Made by a program: the position numbers and the translations under genes. The notes under the pieces were generated by a model. That model was not told the origin of the DNA. It saw nothing but the letters and a program-made list of their open reading frames with translations, and did not search any database. DNA of 64,000 bases from an uncultured Nodularia sp. Lineage in GTDB: Bacteria > Cyanobacteriota > Cyanobacteriia > Cyanobacteriales > Nostocaceae. This document shows, piece by piece, positions 7,437-15,983 of the stretch. The DNA lies in NCBI GenBank assembly GCA_903911355.1, contig CAIWDD010000092.1, forward strand, positions 1-64,000. The letters are read 5' to 3'. How positions within the stretch are numbered: the first letter of the stretch is position 1; each line of letters starts with the position of its first letter.

Positions 7437-8573
7437 TTAGGTTAAGGCGATTTTTTCGGCTTTTTTATTCATGGCAAAAAGTCTGCCATATTTGTAATAG
7501 GCTGCACAGGCTCCTTCGGAGGAAACCATACAGGTTCCTATCGGTGTTTCTGGTGTGCAAGCTGTACCAAATACTTTACATTGCCAAGGTTTTAAGGTTC
7601 CTTTCAGGATTTCTCCACATTGACAGGCTTTGTGGTCTCTGACTTTTAAGTTAGGAATAGTAAATTTTAGTTCTGCGTCAAATTGGGCATATTCAGGACG
7701 GATTTTTAAGCCTGATTTAGGTATCTCCCCTAAACCCCGCCAATCAAAGTTTTCTCTGACTGCAAAAACTTGGTTTATGGCTTGTAATGCTACTAGGTTT
7801 CCCGCTGGTTCTACTAATCTGTTATATTGATTTTCAACTTCGCAACGATTTTCTACTAGTTGCTGTAGGAGCATCCAAATTGATTGGAGTATATCTAAGG
7901 GTTCAAAACCGGAAACTACTATAGGTTTATGATATTTTTGAGAAATAAATTCATAGGGTTCTGTCCCAATTACCATACTCACATGACCAGGGCCAATAAA
8001 TCCATCTAGTTGTAAGTCGGGGTTATCTAGTAGGGCTTCGAGGGCGGGAATTACCAGGACATGGTTAGAAAACATACTAAAATTAGTGATGTTTTCCGCT
8101 GCTGCTTGTAAGATGGTGAGGGCGGTACTGGGGGCGGTAGTTTCAAAGCCAAGGGCAAAAAAGACTATTTCTTTATCTGGGTTGTCTCTGGCGATTTGTA
8201 GACTATCTAGTGGCGAGTATACCATGCGAATATCTGCGCCCCTAGCTTTGGCTTGCAAGAGGCTAGTATGGGAACCAGGAACCCGCATAGTGTCGCCAAA
8301 TGTGGCGAGGATAACCTTATCATGTTGGGAGATGGCGATCGCATCATCTAATCTTCCCTTTGGCATCACACACACAGGACAACCGGGTCCATGTATCAGT
8401 TCTAGGTTATGGGGAAGGATATCTTCAATACCATATTTAAATATAGAATGGGTATGTCCCCCGCATACCTCCATGATTTTAATAGGTTTTTCTAGCTGCT
8501 GACCAAGTTTAGTGATTTGCTTGGTTAAAGCTGCGGCTTTTTCAGGTTCTCGAAATTCATCAACGTATTTCAT
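7437..8573 (-). CDS. hypD: hydrogenase maturation protein HypD
   Basis: 378-residue iron-sulfur scaffold on which Fe(CN)2CO is assembled with HypC. Motifs expected for HypD are present: CGGHTHS near residue 38, GPGCPVC near residue 65, and GPGHVSMVIG in the middle. The C-terminal cluster site runs from CQCGEILKG to CTPETPIGTCMVSSEGAC. Length is normal. It follows hypC in the operon. Confidence 0.97.
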   Translation of the reverse strand: MKYVDEFREPEKAAALTKQITKLGQQLEKPIKIMEVCGGHTHSIFKYGIEDILPHNLELIHGPGCPVCVMPKGRLDDAIAISQHDKVILATFGDTMRVPGSHTSLLQAKARGADIRMVYSPLDSLQIARDNPDKEIVFFALGFETTAPSTALTILQAAAENITNFSMFSNHVLVIPALEALLDNPDLQLDGFIGPGHVSMVIGTEPYEFISQKYHKPIVVSGFEPLDILQSIWMLLQQLVENRCEVENQYNRLVEPAGNLVALQAINQVFAVRENFDWRGLGEIPKSGLKIRPEYAQFDAELKFTIPNLKVRDHKACQCGEILKGTLKPWQCKVFGTACTPETPIGTCMVSSEGACAAYYKYGRLFAMNKKAEKIALT

Positions 8574-8619
8574 AAAAGTATTCTTGCTGATAGCGTAGCG
8601 TGGCGTAACCCGTAGACCT

Positions 8620-8871
8620 TTAATTACTCACTGCTTGAGCTAGTTCTGCTAGTAGTTGTAATGTTTCCTTTGCTTCTTCCTCATTAATCCGATTCATCGC
8701 AAAACCAACATGAACTAGTACCCAATCACCAATACATTTTTCTGGGGGATGTTCTTCATTAACAATACAAGCAATATTGACTTGACGTTTAACTCCACCG
8801 ATATTAACTATCGCCAACTTATGGTTAATATCGCTGATTTCGATAATTTGACCGGGAATTCCTAAACACAT
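8620..8871 (-). CDS. hypC: hydrogenase maturation chaperone HypC
   Basis: 83-residue HypC/HupF family chaperone. The protein starts MCLGIPGQI; Cys2 binds the Fe(CN)2CO group and the large-subunit precursor. The OB-like core VNIGGVKRQVNIACI and the GDWVLVHVGFAMNRI segment are typical, and the length is standard. It lies between hypF and hypD in the leftward operon. Confidence 0.97.
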   Translation of the reverse strand: MCLGIPGQIIEISDINHKLAIVNIGGVKRQVNIACIVNEEHPPEKCIGDWVLVHVGFAMNRINEEEAKETLQLLAELAQAVSN

Positions 8872-8957
8872 TGTTTTTTTCTGTAAGAATAACCATAGCG
8901 TAGCCGTCAGCCTTACAACCTTACTTTGGGGGAAATTAAACTAACCTCAACAGCATT

Positions 8958-11363
8958 TTAAGAAACCTTCATTAATTGTGCTGCTGTAATCACCCCCTGT
9001 CCCAATGATATATTGCCATCATTGGCAGGAAATAAATTATGGGTCAGTACATGGATACCTAAGTTTTCTAAACCTGCCTTTACCTGTGCTAATAAGATAC
9101 AGTTTTGAAATACACCCCCTGTTAAAGCCACCTGATTAATTACATTTTCGTGACACAGATGTTTAACTAAATTGACAATAGTTTGAGATAAACTTTGATG
9201 AAATTTCCTAGCTATATCTGATGGCTTAACTTGTTTTTGCAGGTCTTGAAGTAAGTCTGGCCACATTGGTTTGGAGTCTATATAGTAAATACTATCGGAA
9301 AAATTCACCTCAAAAGGATAAATTAGAGTTTCTTCATAATTATTTAAACTCAGAGGATTAACTAAAGCCTCCATGGCGATCGCCGCTTGTCCTTCATAGC
9401 TGCATTCTTGGCGAAAAATACCCATAGCAGCTGCTACCCCATCGAATAACCTCCCAACGGAGGAAGCGAGAGGGGAATTAATTCCCTGTGCTAGAGCTTG
9501 ATTAATCAGCTTTAAAGGCTTTTGCTGTAAAAATTTGATAATTTCCAACTCAGAATATTCTTGTTGACAAGTCTCCCAAAGATCGGCGCTGAGTAAATGG
9601 GCGTAGGTGTTACGCCAAGGTTGATAAATAGCCTGTTCACCCCCAATCATAGCTACAGGCTTAAAACTTGCTAATCGCTGAAATCGGCGATAGTCTGCTA
9701 ACAGAAATTCACCCCCCCAAAATGTACCATCTTCTCCATAACCCAACCCATCTAAAGCAATACCTAAAACTGGGGGTGCATTTAAAGGAATACCATTTTC
9801 TGCCATACAAGCAGCAATATGGGCGTGATGATGTTGGATCTGATGCAGTTTAACTTTATTCACAGGTGCGACTTCCTTACCCAGTTTTGTCGCCAGATAT
9901 TCAGGATGTTTGTCAACAGCGATCGCCTGGGGTTGATGTTCAAATAAATTTAAATAGAGATTGAGGGTATCATGATAGCTATAAAAAGCCCCTGCATTTT
10001 CTAAATCTCCCAAATGCTGGGAAACAATCGCCTCATTTTCCCGCAATAGACAAAAGGTATTTTTTAACTGACTACCCATTGCTAAAATCGGCGCTACCTG
10101 CTCAAATCCCGGCGGTAACTTCATCGGTGCTGGTGCGTATCCCCTAGCTCTGCGAATAATTTTTACTTGATCATCAACCACCCGCGCCACAGAATCATCA
10201 ACTCGGTTGACAATTTCCCGATTATGTAACAGAAAATAGTCAGCTATTTTACCCAACTTTTCCCTAGCTTCGCCATTATCAATACATTGTGGTTCATCAG
10301 CAATATTCCCACTAGTTAACACAATGGGGCGATTCATCCGCCGGAGAATTAAATGATGTAAAGGCGTATAAGGTAACATAAAACCCAGGGTATTTTGTCC
10401 TGGTGCCACTCCAGGCGCAATGGGAAACTCAGCAATTATCTGCTCATCTTCATTTTCCCATGGTTTCTGATGTAACAAAACAATAGGCGCAGCGGCACTC
10501 TGTAATAATTCCCTTTCCCTGGGGTTGACTATACAATATTGTTCAATAATAGAAATATCCCGCGCCATTAAAGCCAAAGGCTTATAATCACGGTGTTTAC
10601 GTTGACGGAGTTTTTGCACAACCGCTTCTTGAGTTGCATCACAAGCTAGGTGAATACCACCCAACCCCTTAATAGCCACAATCTCCCCTTTTTGCAGCAA
10701 CGTACAAACAGCATCCACATCATCAAGCATAGAAAACATGGAAGCCGTCACAGGTTGACCATCAGCGCGTTCTAACCAAGCTGTCGGTCCGCAAGTATGA
10801 CAAGCTACAGGTTGGGCATGAAAGCGGCGATTTTCCACATCATTATACTCCTGCTCACATTCCGCACACATAGGGAACGCAGACATACTGGTATTGCATC
10901 TATCGTAGGGAATCCCACGAATAATACTGAACCGGGGGCCGCAGTGAGTGCAATTAGTAAAAGGGTAACGAAAAAACCGACTAAAAGGGTCAAAAATTTC
11001 TTGTTGACATTGGGGACAAGTCGCCGCATCAGGAGCAATTTCAGTTTTAATAGAACTGCTGACACTGTGAGCAATCACAAAATCAGGAAAACTCCACTTA
11101 CCCTCATAAGGTGTGCGAATCAACTCCTGAATTTTTGCCAAAGGAGGACATTCAATATATAGTCGTCCTACAAACTCAGCGATCGCCTCCTCACTCCCAG
11201 ACACCCGAATTAAAACCCCCTCACCATCATTACAAACTTCACCACACAACCCCCCAGCTTTAGCGAGACGATAAACAGTAGGGCGAAATCCCACACCCTG
11301 AACAGTACCACGAACTCTAATTTCTTCGGTCACCACATCTTCCATGGTTCTTTTTTTATGCAT
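8958..11363 (-). CDS. hypF: carbamoyltransferase HypF
   Basis: 801-residue multidomain protein that makes carbamoyl-AMP from carbamoyl phosphate and passes the carbamoyl group to HypE. Domains in order: acylphosphatase-like (VRGTVQGVGFRPTVYRLA, about residues 15-105), two zinc fingers (CPQCQQEIFDP and CTHCGPR, then CAECEQ and CHTCGPT, about 110-190), a YrdC-like adenylation domain (about 200-400) and a Kae1-like transferase domain with HHHAHIAACMAE near residue 520. It is slightly longer than the usual 750-780 residues. The start codon could also be Met7. Confidence 0.96.
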   Translation of the reverse strand: MHKKRTMEDVVTEEIRVRGTVQGVGFRPTVYRLAKAGGLCGEVCNDGEGVLIRVSGSEEAIAEFVGRLYIECPPLAKIQELIRTPYEGKWSFPDFVIAHSVSSSIKTEIAPDAATCPQCQQEIFDPFSRFFRYPFTNCTHCGPRFSIIRGIPYDRCNTSMSAFPMCAECEQEYNDVENRRFHAQPVACHTCGPTAWLERADGQPVTASMFSMLDDVDAVCTLLQKGEIVAIKGLGGIHLACDATQEAVVQKLRQRKHRDYKPLALMARDISIIEQYCIVNPRERELLQSAAAPIVLLHQKPWENEDEQIIAEFPIAPGVAPGQNTLGFMLPYTPLHHLILRRMNRPIVLTSGNIADEPQCIDNGEAREKLGKIADYFLLHNREIVNRVDDSVARVVDDQVKIIRRARGYAPAPMKLPPGFEQVAPILAMGSQLKNTFCLLRENEAIVSQHLGDLENAGAFYSYHDTLNLYLNLFEHQPQAIAVDKHPEYLATKLGKEVAPVNKVKLHQIQHHHAHIAACMAENGIPLNAPPVLGIALDGLGYGEDGTFWGGEFLLADYRRFQRLASFKPVAMIGGEQAIYQPWRNTYAHLLSADLWETCQQEYSELEIIKFLQQKPLKLINQALAQGINSPLASSVGRLFDGVAAAMGIFRQECSYEGQAAIAMEALVNPLSLNNYEETLIYPFEVNFSDSIYYIDSKPMWPDLLQDLQKQVKPSDIARKFHQSLSQTIVNLVKHLCHENVINQVALTGGVFQNCILLAQVKAGLENLGIHVLTHNLFPANDGNISLGQGVITAAQLMKVS

Positions 11364-11380
11364 CAGGATTTAAAAAACTC

Positions 11381-12553
11381 TTACTGTAACCGCCACAACA
11401 AAACCCGATTATTTCCAGAATCAGCAATTACCGCAGTATTACCGCAAACCTTCACCCCATAACACCAATTTAAACTATCTCGCCTGGGTAACCCAAAATT
11501 ACGATTTTCACCTTTACTCTGAAAATTTCCTTGTCCGGCGATCGCATCAGCCATCGCCCCCTGCAATAATAATAAAGATTCCCGTCCTTTCCATCCTAAC
11601 AACCGGGAATTAGCAGTATCAGCAACCAGCAACCAGTCATTACCAACACCTACACCATAAGGCATACTCATACTACCAGCACTAGGGAAATAAAGACCTT
11701 GATTCATTTCCACAACATCAAAACTTTGTTGTCCCAGAACCACCGCACAAGGCGCATTATTTTCTGTAGGTATTCCCTCCCAAATCATTACCCGATGATT
11801 ACCCGCATCAGCCACCACTAAATTATCATCCCAAATTGTCATATCATGACACCAGCGCATACTCGCAGCAGTAGGAGCACCCCCCCCATTTTCATGGCGC
11901 GATATCAGATTTGGTTGTCCCAAAACTAAATCAGCTGGTTGACCATTTTCTGTAGGTAATTCATGCCAAATTAATAACCGCCGATTTCCCGTATCAGCCA
12001 CAAATAACTTACCTTGATGATAGAAAACACCATAGGGCCAGTGCATAGTATCACCTGCTGCTAGAGTACCTCTATTGGGTTCACAATGGCCAAAATCAGC
12101 TTGACCTAACACTAAATCTGCTGGTACATGACTATCCTCCGGCACATTTTGCCAAATCAATACCCGATGATTCCAAGCATCAGCAACCGCTAACCCATGA
12201 CCACAAGCACAAATTCCCGTAGGAACACTAAAAGTATTTCTCCCCGGTGAACCTTTAGCATTTTGTCCCTCATGGTGAAAATCCGGTTGTCCAATTACCC
12301 AGTCAGCTGGTTGACTATCTCTAGTGGGCAAATTTCGCCATCCTAATAAGCGGTGATGTCCTGTATCGGATACCCATAATGGACCGGTTGCAGATAATAA
12401 ACAAGCACCACGGGGGCCAAACATAGATACCGCACTAGGTACTATAGGCACTGCTAATATTTCTGGTGTAATTATATCACCTAAAATCACCTCAGCACCA
12501 TGAGGGGATAAAGGTAATTGGGGTGCAGCATTAATATTGATGGGTATATCCAT
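11381..12553 (-). CDS. NHL/beta-propeller protein of the extended hyp operon
   Basis: 390-residue protein built of about six repeated blades, each with WVSDTGHHRLLGW, VADAWNHRVLIW or VADTGNRRLLIW and then a segment like ADLVLGQPDF. This is the NHL-repeat propeller pattern. The ATG at 12553 (MDIPININ) is taken as start; an in-frame TTG at 12592 overlapping the upstream gene is the alternative. The homologue in Nostoc PCC 7120 (alr0693) is in the same place upstream of hypF and the group has been proposed to help mature the HupS small subunit. That role is inference. Confidence 0.85.
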   Translation of the reverse strand: MDIPININAAPQLPLSPHGAEVILGDIITPEILAVPIVPSAVSMFGPRGACLLSATGPLWVSDTGHHRLLGWRNLPTRDSQPADWVIGQPDFHHEGQNAKGSPGRNTFSVPTGICACGHGLAVADAWNHRVLIWQNVPEDSHVPADLVLGQADFGHCEPNRGTLAAGDTMHWPYGVFYHQGKLFVADTGNRRLLIWHELPTENGQPADLVLGQPNLISRHENGGGAPTAASMRWCHDMTIWDDNLVVADAGNHRVMIWEGIPTENNAPCAVVLGQQSFDVVEMNQGLYFPSAGSMSMPYGVGVGNDWLLVADTANSRLLGWKGRESLLLLQGAMADAIAGQGNFQSKGENRNFGLPRRDSLNWCYGVKVCGNTAVIADSGNNRVLLWRLQ

Positions 12554-12588
12554 TAACCGGCGATTATTTCCTATAAAAATTACCTGAA

Positions 12589-13425
12589 TCAAACAGAATA
12601 TTTAGGCAATTTTACAAACACTTTATCGGTTTTAATGTGTACTGGATAAGACTGTAATGGAATATCCGCAACAGTTAAACATTCACCAGTTTGTAAGTTA
12701 TACTGAAATCCATGAGATCCACAAGTGAGAATGTGATTATCTAACTTACCTCTATCTAAAGGAGTTGCTAGGTGTGGGCAAGCATTCAGGTAACAGTTAA
12801 CATTTTCACCATAACGATATAAAATCAGGGAATTATTGCCTATTTTACCTGTCAAGATTCCCGATTGGGGAATTTGATCCACTGTTGTCACTTTCACCCA
12901 AGTCGCTGTATCCTCCGGATAAAATGGACTATTGACAGCGGTAGCACTATGATTAACAGCAACAACTTTAGTAATTTCGGGACAATGATTTTTTATCGCC
13001 TGTTCCACACTTTGAGTTAAGGTTAAATTGGAACTGGGACAGCTGCTACAAGTACCAATTAATTTAACTTCTACTGTATCAGGTGCTTTCAGTGCTGAAA
13101 ATTCTACATCCCCGTTATGGCTTTTTAAGCCTGGTCGAACTTCTGCAAGAGCTGCTTCAATTCTGTCTATTAAAGGTGCTTGTGGCGGTTTAATTAGTTC
13201 GTGGTAGAGCAGAACTGAATATACTATGTCATCATCTACTGCTCGCCGCAAGGCCGATATTGATTCTTTTTTGACGGTTTTAATTAAACTGGTCAGTGCT
13301 GCTTTATGTAAATCTTCAATCGCTCTTTTTAGTCCTACAGCTACACACCTTTGGCTTTCATCCCATTGGGATATAATCGCTTCAAATCGGTTAATCTCTG
13401 TAACTAATTCTTCCAGCTTGGTCAT
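12589..13425 (-). CDS. NifU-like and Rieske-domain protein of the extended hyp operon
   Basis: 278-residue protein with two iron-sulfur modules. Residues about 85-155 form an Nfu/NifU C-terminal domain with CSSCPSS as cluster-binding motif. Residues about 175-275 form a Rieske-type domain with CPHLATPLDRG and CGSHGFQYNLQTGEC, giving the Cys-x-His and Cys-x2-His ligand pairs. The domain combination suggests delivery of Fe-S clusters, plausibly to HupS, which needs three clusters. The Nostoc PCC 7120 counterpart is alr0692. Its stop overlaps the possible upstream start of the NHL gene. Confidence 0.9.
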   Translation of the reverse strand: MTKLEELVTEINRFEAIISQWDESQRCVAVGLKRAIEDLHKAALTSLIKTVKKESISALRRAVDDDIVYSVLLYHELIKPPQAPLIDRIEAALAEVRPGLKSHNGDVEFSALKAPDTVEVKLIGTCSSCPSSNLTLTQSVEQAIKNHCPEITKVVAVNHSATAVNSPFYPEDTATWVKVTTVDQIPQSGILTGKIGNNSLILYRYGENVNCYLNACPHLATPLDRGKLDNHILTCGSHGFQYNLQTGECLTVADIPLQSYPVHIKTDKVFVKLPKYSV

Positions 13426-13565
13426 GAGATATTGGTCGGTAGTTGGTAGTATTTGGCTGACTTGGTGATATAATTATTAGCCAGTTTCTCAATTTTCTTA
13501 TAGGCTCGGTATTTTTCCGCCCTCTCATTTACAGCACTTTTCAAGTAAATAAAGTACACACCTTA

Positions 13566-13595
13566 ATATCATAAATCTTGTGGGGTGGGCATCGG
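13566..13595 (-). repeat. dispersed repeat, copy A
   Basis: On the minus strand this is CCGATGCCCACCCCACAAGA followed by TTTATGATAT, identical over 30 bp to 15763-15792 on the plus strand. Similarity continues more loosely outward through TTATTTACTT and GTGCTGTAAA. The two copies flank the TPR gene and the two small membrane protein genes. Confidence 0.8.
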
Positions 13596-13643
13596 TGTCC
13601 GCCCTTGTATTTACTCAGAGAAAATGCGCTGTAAATAAAATTT

Positions 13644-13721
13644 CTGCAATTAACTACTAACCGCAGGGTATACAGATGAATACATATAAGTCATTATTCA
13701 TCTGTATTTGATTAATTGCAG
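13644..13721. repeat. 78-bp nested palindrome
   Basis: Outer arms CTGCAATTAA (13644-13653) and TTAATTGCAG (13712-13721) are perfect complements. Inner arms ATACAGATGAATA (13670-13682) and TATTCATCTGTAT (13695-13707) pair perfectly over 13 bp with a 12-nt loop. The structure lies just upstream of the stop of the gene at 13731 in the direction of transcription's exit, so it could end or attenuate the transcript. Confidence 0.75.
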
Positions 13722-13730
13722 ATGGTAGAT

Positions 13731-13952
13731 TTATTTCATTTTGAAATCTTTCAATAAATATGGCATCATTGCACCTGTAATTAAACTACATACCGTCACT
13801 GCTAGGTAAAAAGGGAGTGCAGTTTGGGATAATATCAATATCAGAGAACCGACACCTGTCGCCATGAGAATTTTTTGGAAAAAATCCCCTGGGTCACGCA
13901 GAAGTTTACCTTTGAAAAATAATTTGGCAGATAGCCATCCCAGTTCTAACAT
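13731..13952 (-). CDS. small membrane protein of the extended hyp operon
   Basis: 73-residue protein with two predicted membrane helices: about residues 26-42 (KILMATGVGSLILILS) and 45-65 (LPFYLAVTVCSLITGAMM), ending in a basic tail LKDFKMK. It follows the 79-residue gene by 8 bp. Counterparts of these two small genes lie at the head of the hyp operon in Nostoc PCC 7120 (asr0689/asr0690). A membrane role in HupSL assembly is inferred from this linkage only. Confidence 0.75.
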   Translation of the reverse strand: MLELGWLSAKLFFKGKLLRDPGDFFQKILMATGVGSLILILSQTALPFYLAVTVCSLITGAMMPYLLKDFKMK

Positions 13953-13960
13953 TGTGCCTC

Positions 13961-14200
13961 CTAATAACTGCTGAATAGGTTGAGTAGAGCAAAACTTAAT
14001 AATATGGCGGGAATCACACCAGCAGGGGCAAATAATGCCCCTAAAGTGGCTGAAAATTGATAGCCAATATCTTTTCCAGCTAATATCATGGCACTAATTG
14101 CACCACTAAACATTGATATAGCTGTAGCTATCAATATCCAGGTAATTTCTGTGGTTAGGTTTAAGTTACCATCTGCTAAGTTGGTGAGTATTTCTGTCAT
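13961..14200 (-). CDS. small membrane protein of the extended hyp operon
   Basis: 79-residue protein with two hydrophobic helices: about residues 20-40 (TWILIATAISMFSGAISAMI) and 50-76 (ATLGALFAPAGVIPAILLSF). No catalytic motif is visible. It is 34 bp downstream of the TPR gene and 8 bp upstream of the next small membrane gene, so the three genes look co-transcribed. Confidence 0.75.
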   Translation of the reverse strand: MTEILTNLADGNLNLTTEITWILIATAISMFSGAISAMILAGKDIGYQFSATLGALFAPAGVIPAILLSFALLNLFSSY

Positions 14201-14234
14201 GGTGATTCGGTGATAGGTGTAAGTAAATTCCCAA

Positions 14235-15239
14235 CTAATCCATAGTTACGCGCATTTGTGCTTCTATATCTTGTATAGCTTGGGTAACAATTTCTGCTTG
14301 TTCTTGCTGTTCGTGTTTGGTGAAAATTGCCCAAGCTTCTTGATAGTAATTATATGCTTGGAGGAGGTTTTGAGGATTACCAAATTCTGGCTTTTCTACA
14401 TCGTCGGGTAAGTTGAATAAGGCGTTGGCTTTATTCGATATGGTGTTGGCGTATTCTAGGGGGGTGTCTCTGGGGTTACGGACTTTGAGGGCTTCGTCAT
14501 AAGCTGCGATCGCCCGTAAGTTATTATCCAGAGGATGGGAACTGACTAAATATTGCAAAGCATTACCCAAATTGTTTTGCAACATGGCATATTCACGAGG
14601 ATGGTCAATTAAGTTAATGTGCTTTAATGCCACTTCAAAGGATTGTACTGCTAACCCCTGACGTAAGTATTCTTGTTGTGATGCCATAGGCATAGACAAA
14701 TAGGCGATCGCAATATTATTGTATAAAATTGCGTATTCCTGTGGGTAATTGTCCCAAGTAAACACCTGTAAAGCCTGATGATAGGCTTGGATACTGTCCG
14801 TCATCCGTGCCAGATTGAATGGTACTAAGGACTGCAAAACCAGCCCCAGATTCATCTGTGCCTCTGCCACTTCTTCCGGTAATGCTAATTGCTGTAAAAT
14901 TGGCAAAGCCTGCTGATAATTTGCTTTGGCTTCTAGCAGCAGTTGAGAACCGCCATCAGGTATACTTTGTAACGTCCCCGCCATCCCCACCAAAGCCCTC
15001 GCTTGCAATAGGGGGTATTCCTCACCACACATCTGATAGGCTCGGTAATATAGACCCATTGCATTGCGTAAATCTTGGGCGGTTTTGGGCTGCTTATGAA
15101 AGCCTTGAGCCATTTCAATCAGCATCTGGATTTTTTCTGCTACTGTGGCCGACTCCGAGCCAATAGCTGCGATCGCTGCTTTTACTGCTGAATCTGTAAT
15201 AGTGGGGTTCATAACTGCCGTGATTTGGTCAAAGCCCAT
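14235..15239 (-). CDS. TPR protein, first gene of the extended hyp operon
   Basis: 334-residue helical protein with tetratricopeptide-like repeats, for example AKANYQQALPILQQLALPEE, SIQAYHQALQVFTW and AIAAYDEALKVRNPRDTPLE. No signal peptide is seen. It corresponds by position to alr0691 of Nostoc PCC 7120, one of the proteins proposed to assist maturation of the hydrogenase small subunit. It is the outermost gene of the leftward operon and diverges from hupS across a 744-bp repeat-rich intergenic region. Confidence 0.85.
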   Translation of the reverse strand: MGFDQITAVMNPTITDSAVKAAIAAIGSESATVAEKIQMLIEMAQGFHKQPKTAQDLRNAMGLYYRAYQMCGEEYPLLQARALVGMAGTLQSIPDGGSQLLLEAKANYQQALPILQQLALPEEVAEAQMNLGLVLQSLVPFNLARMTDSIQAYHQALQVFTWDNYPQEYAILYNNIAIAYLSMPMASQQEYLRQGLAVQSFEVALKHINLIDHPREYAMLQNNLGNALQYLVSSHPLDNNLRAIAAYDEALKVRNPRDTPLEYANTISNKANALFNLPDDVEKPEFGNPQNLLQAYNYYQEAWAIFTKHEQQEQAEIVTQAIQDIEAQMRVTMD

Positions 15240-15352
15240 TAGTGGGTAAATTTATCAACTCGGCGGATGTACACAGGTTTAAAATCCCATAAATCAACAC
15301 TTGGCAATTAAGCCCAAAATCAAATCCAAGTAGGTAAGAATGAAATCGGCGC

Positions 15353-15430
15353 TATAGCATTTCCCATGGTCGTGAGGTACAAAGTTTTTTAGTTTTAGGG
15401 AGCAGGTAACGAATTAGTGTGTACTTCATT
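15353..15430 (+). repeat. inverted-repeat element, short copy
   Basis: Begins TATAGCATTTCCCATG and shares TCGTGAGGTACAAAG and TTTTTTAGTTT with the copy at 15571. It ends GTGTGTACTTCATTAG. The sequence between the shared ends is short (about 30 bp) and contains only GGGAGCAGG-like remnants of the heptad repeat. Confidence 0.75.
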
Positions 15431-15570
15431 AGACACATTAAAAAGCTATAGATTAGATTAATCTATCTGGAAAATTTAGAAAATCAATTCTTTTACCATA
15501 AGGCATCTGTTGAGCAAAATCAACCGGTAAATTGCCAATATTGATATCACCTTTAAACACCTGAAATATT

Positions 15571-15703
15571 TATAGCATTTCCCATGCTCGTGAGGTACAA
15601 AGTTTTTTAGTTTGAGGGAACAGGGAACAGGGAACAGGGAATAGGCAATAGGGAACAGGGAACAGGGAATAGAGAATAGGGAATAGGTGTGTACTTCATG
15701 AGC
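15571..15703 (+). repeat. inverted-repeat element, copy with expanded heptads
   Basis: Same outer sequence as the element at 15353. Its ends are imperfect inverted repeats: GCTCGTGAGGTACA (15586-15599) pairs with TGTACTTCATGAGC (15690-15703) with two mismatches in 14. The interior is filled with heptanucleotide repeats. This looks like a small non-coding, miniature-transposon-like or REP-type element. Confidence 0.7.
15616..15686 (+). repeat. short tandemly repeated sequence, GGGAACA/GGGAATA heptads
   Basis: About ten consecutive 7-bp units, mostly GGGAACA with GGGAATA and a few variants. Such heptanucleotide arrays (STRR) are characteristic of heterocystous cyanobacteria. A second short tract of the same unit is at 24136-24157. 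Confidence 0.85.
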
Positions 15704-15762
15704 CTGAAAAAGGCTTTAATTTACAAACCCTTTGATATAATTTAAGCAGAAAATGACAGGTA

Positions 15763-15792
15763 CCGATGCCCACCCCACAAGATTTATGATAT
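15763..15792 (+). repeat. dispersed repeat, copy B
   Basis: Identical over 30 bp to the reverse complement of 13566-13595, followed by TTATTTACTT and CTGCTGTAAA, which also have counterparts next to copy A. It lies about 190 bp upstream of hupS. Confidence 0.8.
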
Positions 15793-15983
15793 TTATTTAC
15801 TTAAAAACTGCTGTAAAAGGTATTTGTACTTTGGTAACTTCAAGAATATATTATATTTTGATTAAGAGAAAATAATCAATTCAAAAATTAAATTATAATA
15901 ATGAATATTGATTAACAGGTGATACTCTACAAGTCTCATCACCTCCATCAGTGCATAACCAACAATACAAAAATGTGTAGCTA

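Larger units (their letters stand above)
13426..13730. other. intercistronic gap with dispersed repeat and large palindrome
   Basis: No gene is seen. It contains one copy of a 30-bp dispersed repeat (13566-13595, the other copy at 15763-15792 in inverse orientation) and a nested palindrome at 13644-13721. The gap separates the small membrane protein gene, upstream, from the NifU/Rieske gene in a block that otherwise looks like one operon. Confidence 0.7.
15240..15983. other. hupS/hyp divergent promoter region, repeat-rich
   Basis: No gene is seen in this 744-bp stretch between the divergent TPR gene and hupS. It holds two related copies of an inverted-repeat element (15353-15430 and 15571-15703), a heptanucleotide tandem repeat in the second copy and copy B of the 30-bp repeat (15763-15792). 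An AT-rich tract fills 15820-15900, close to hupS. I did not find a perfect NtcA site (GTA-N8-TAC). Confidence 0.6.

Noticed and set aside
10797-11162. 121-codon plus-strand frame opposite hypF
   Set aside because: Lies wholly antisense to the hypF zinc-finger region, has no ribosome-binding site and no recognisable protein features.
15240-15983. NtcA binding site upstream of hupS
   Set aside because: Near matches such as GTATTTGTAC exist, but none has the GTA-N8-TAC spacing, so no site is called.
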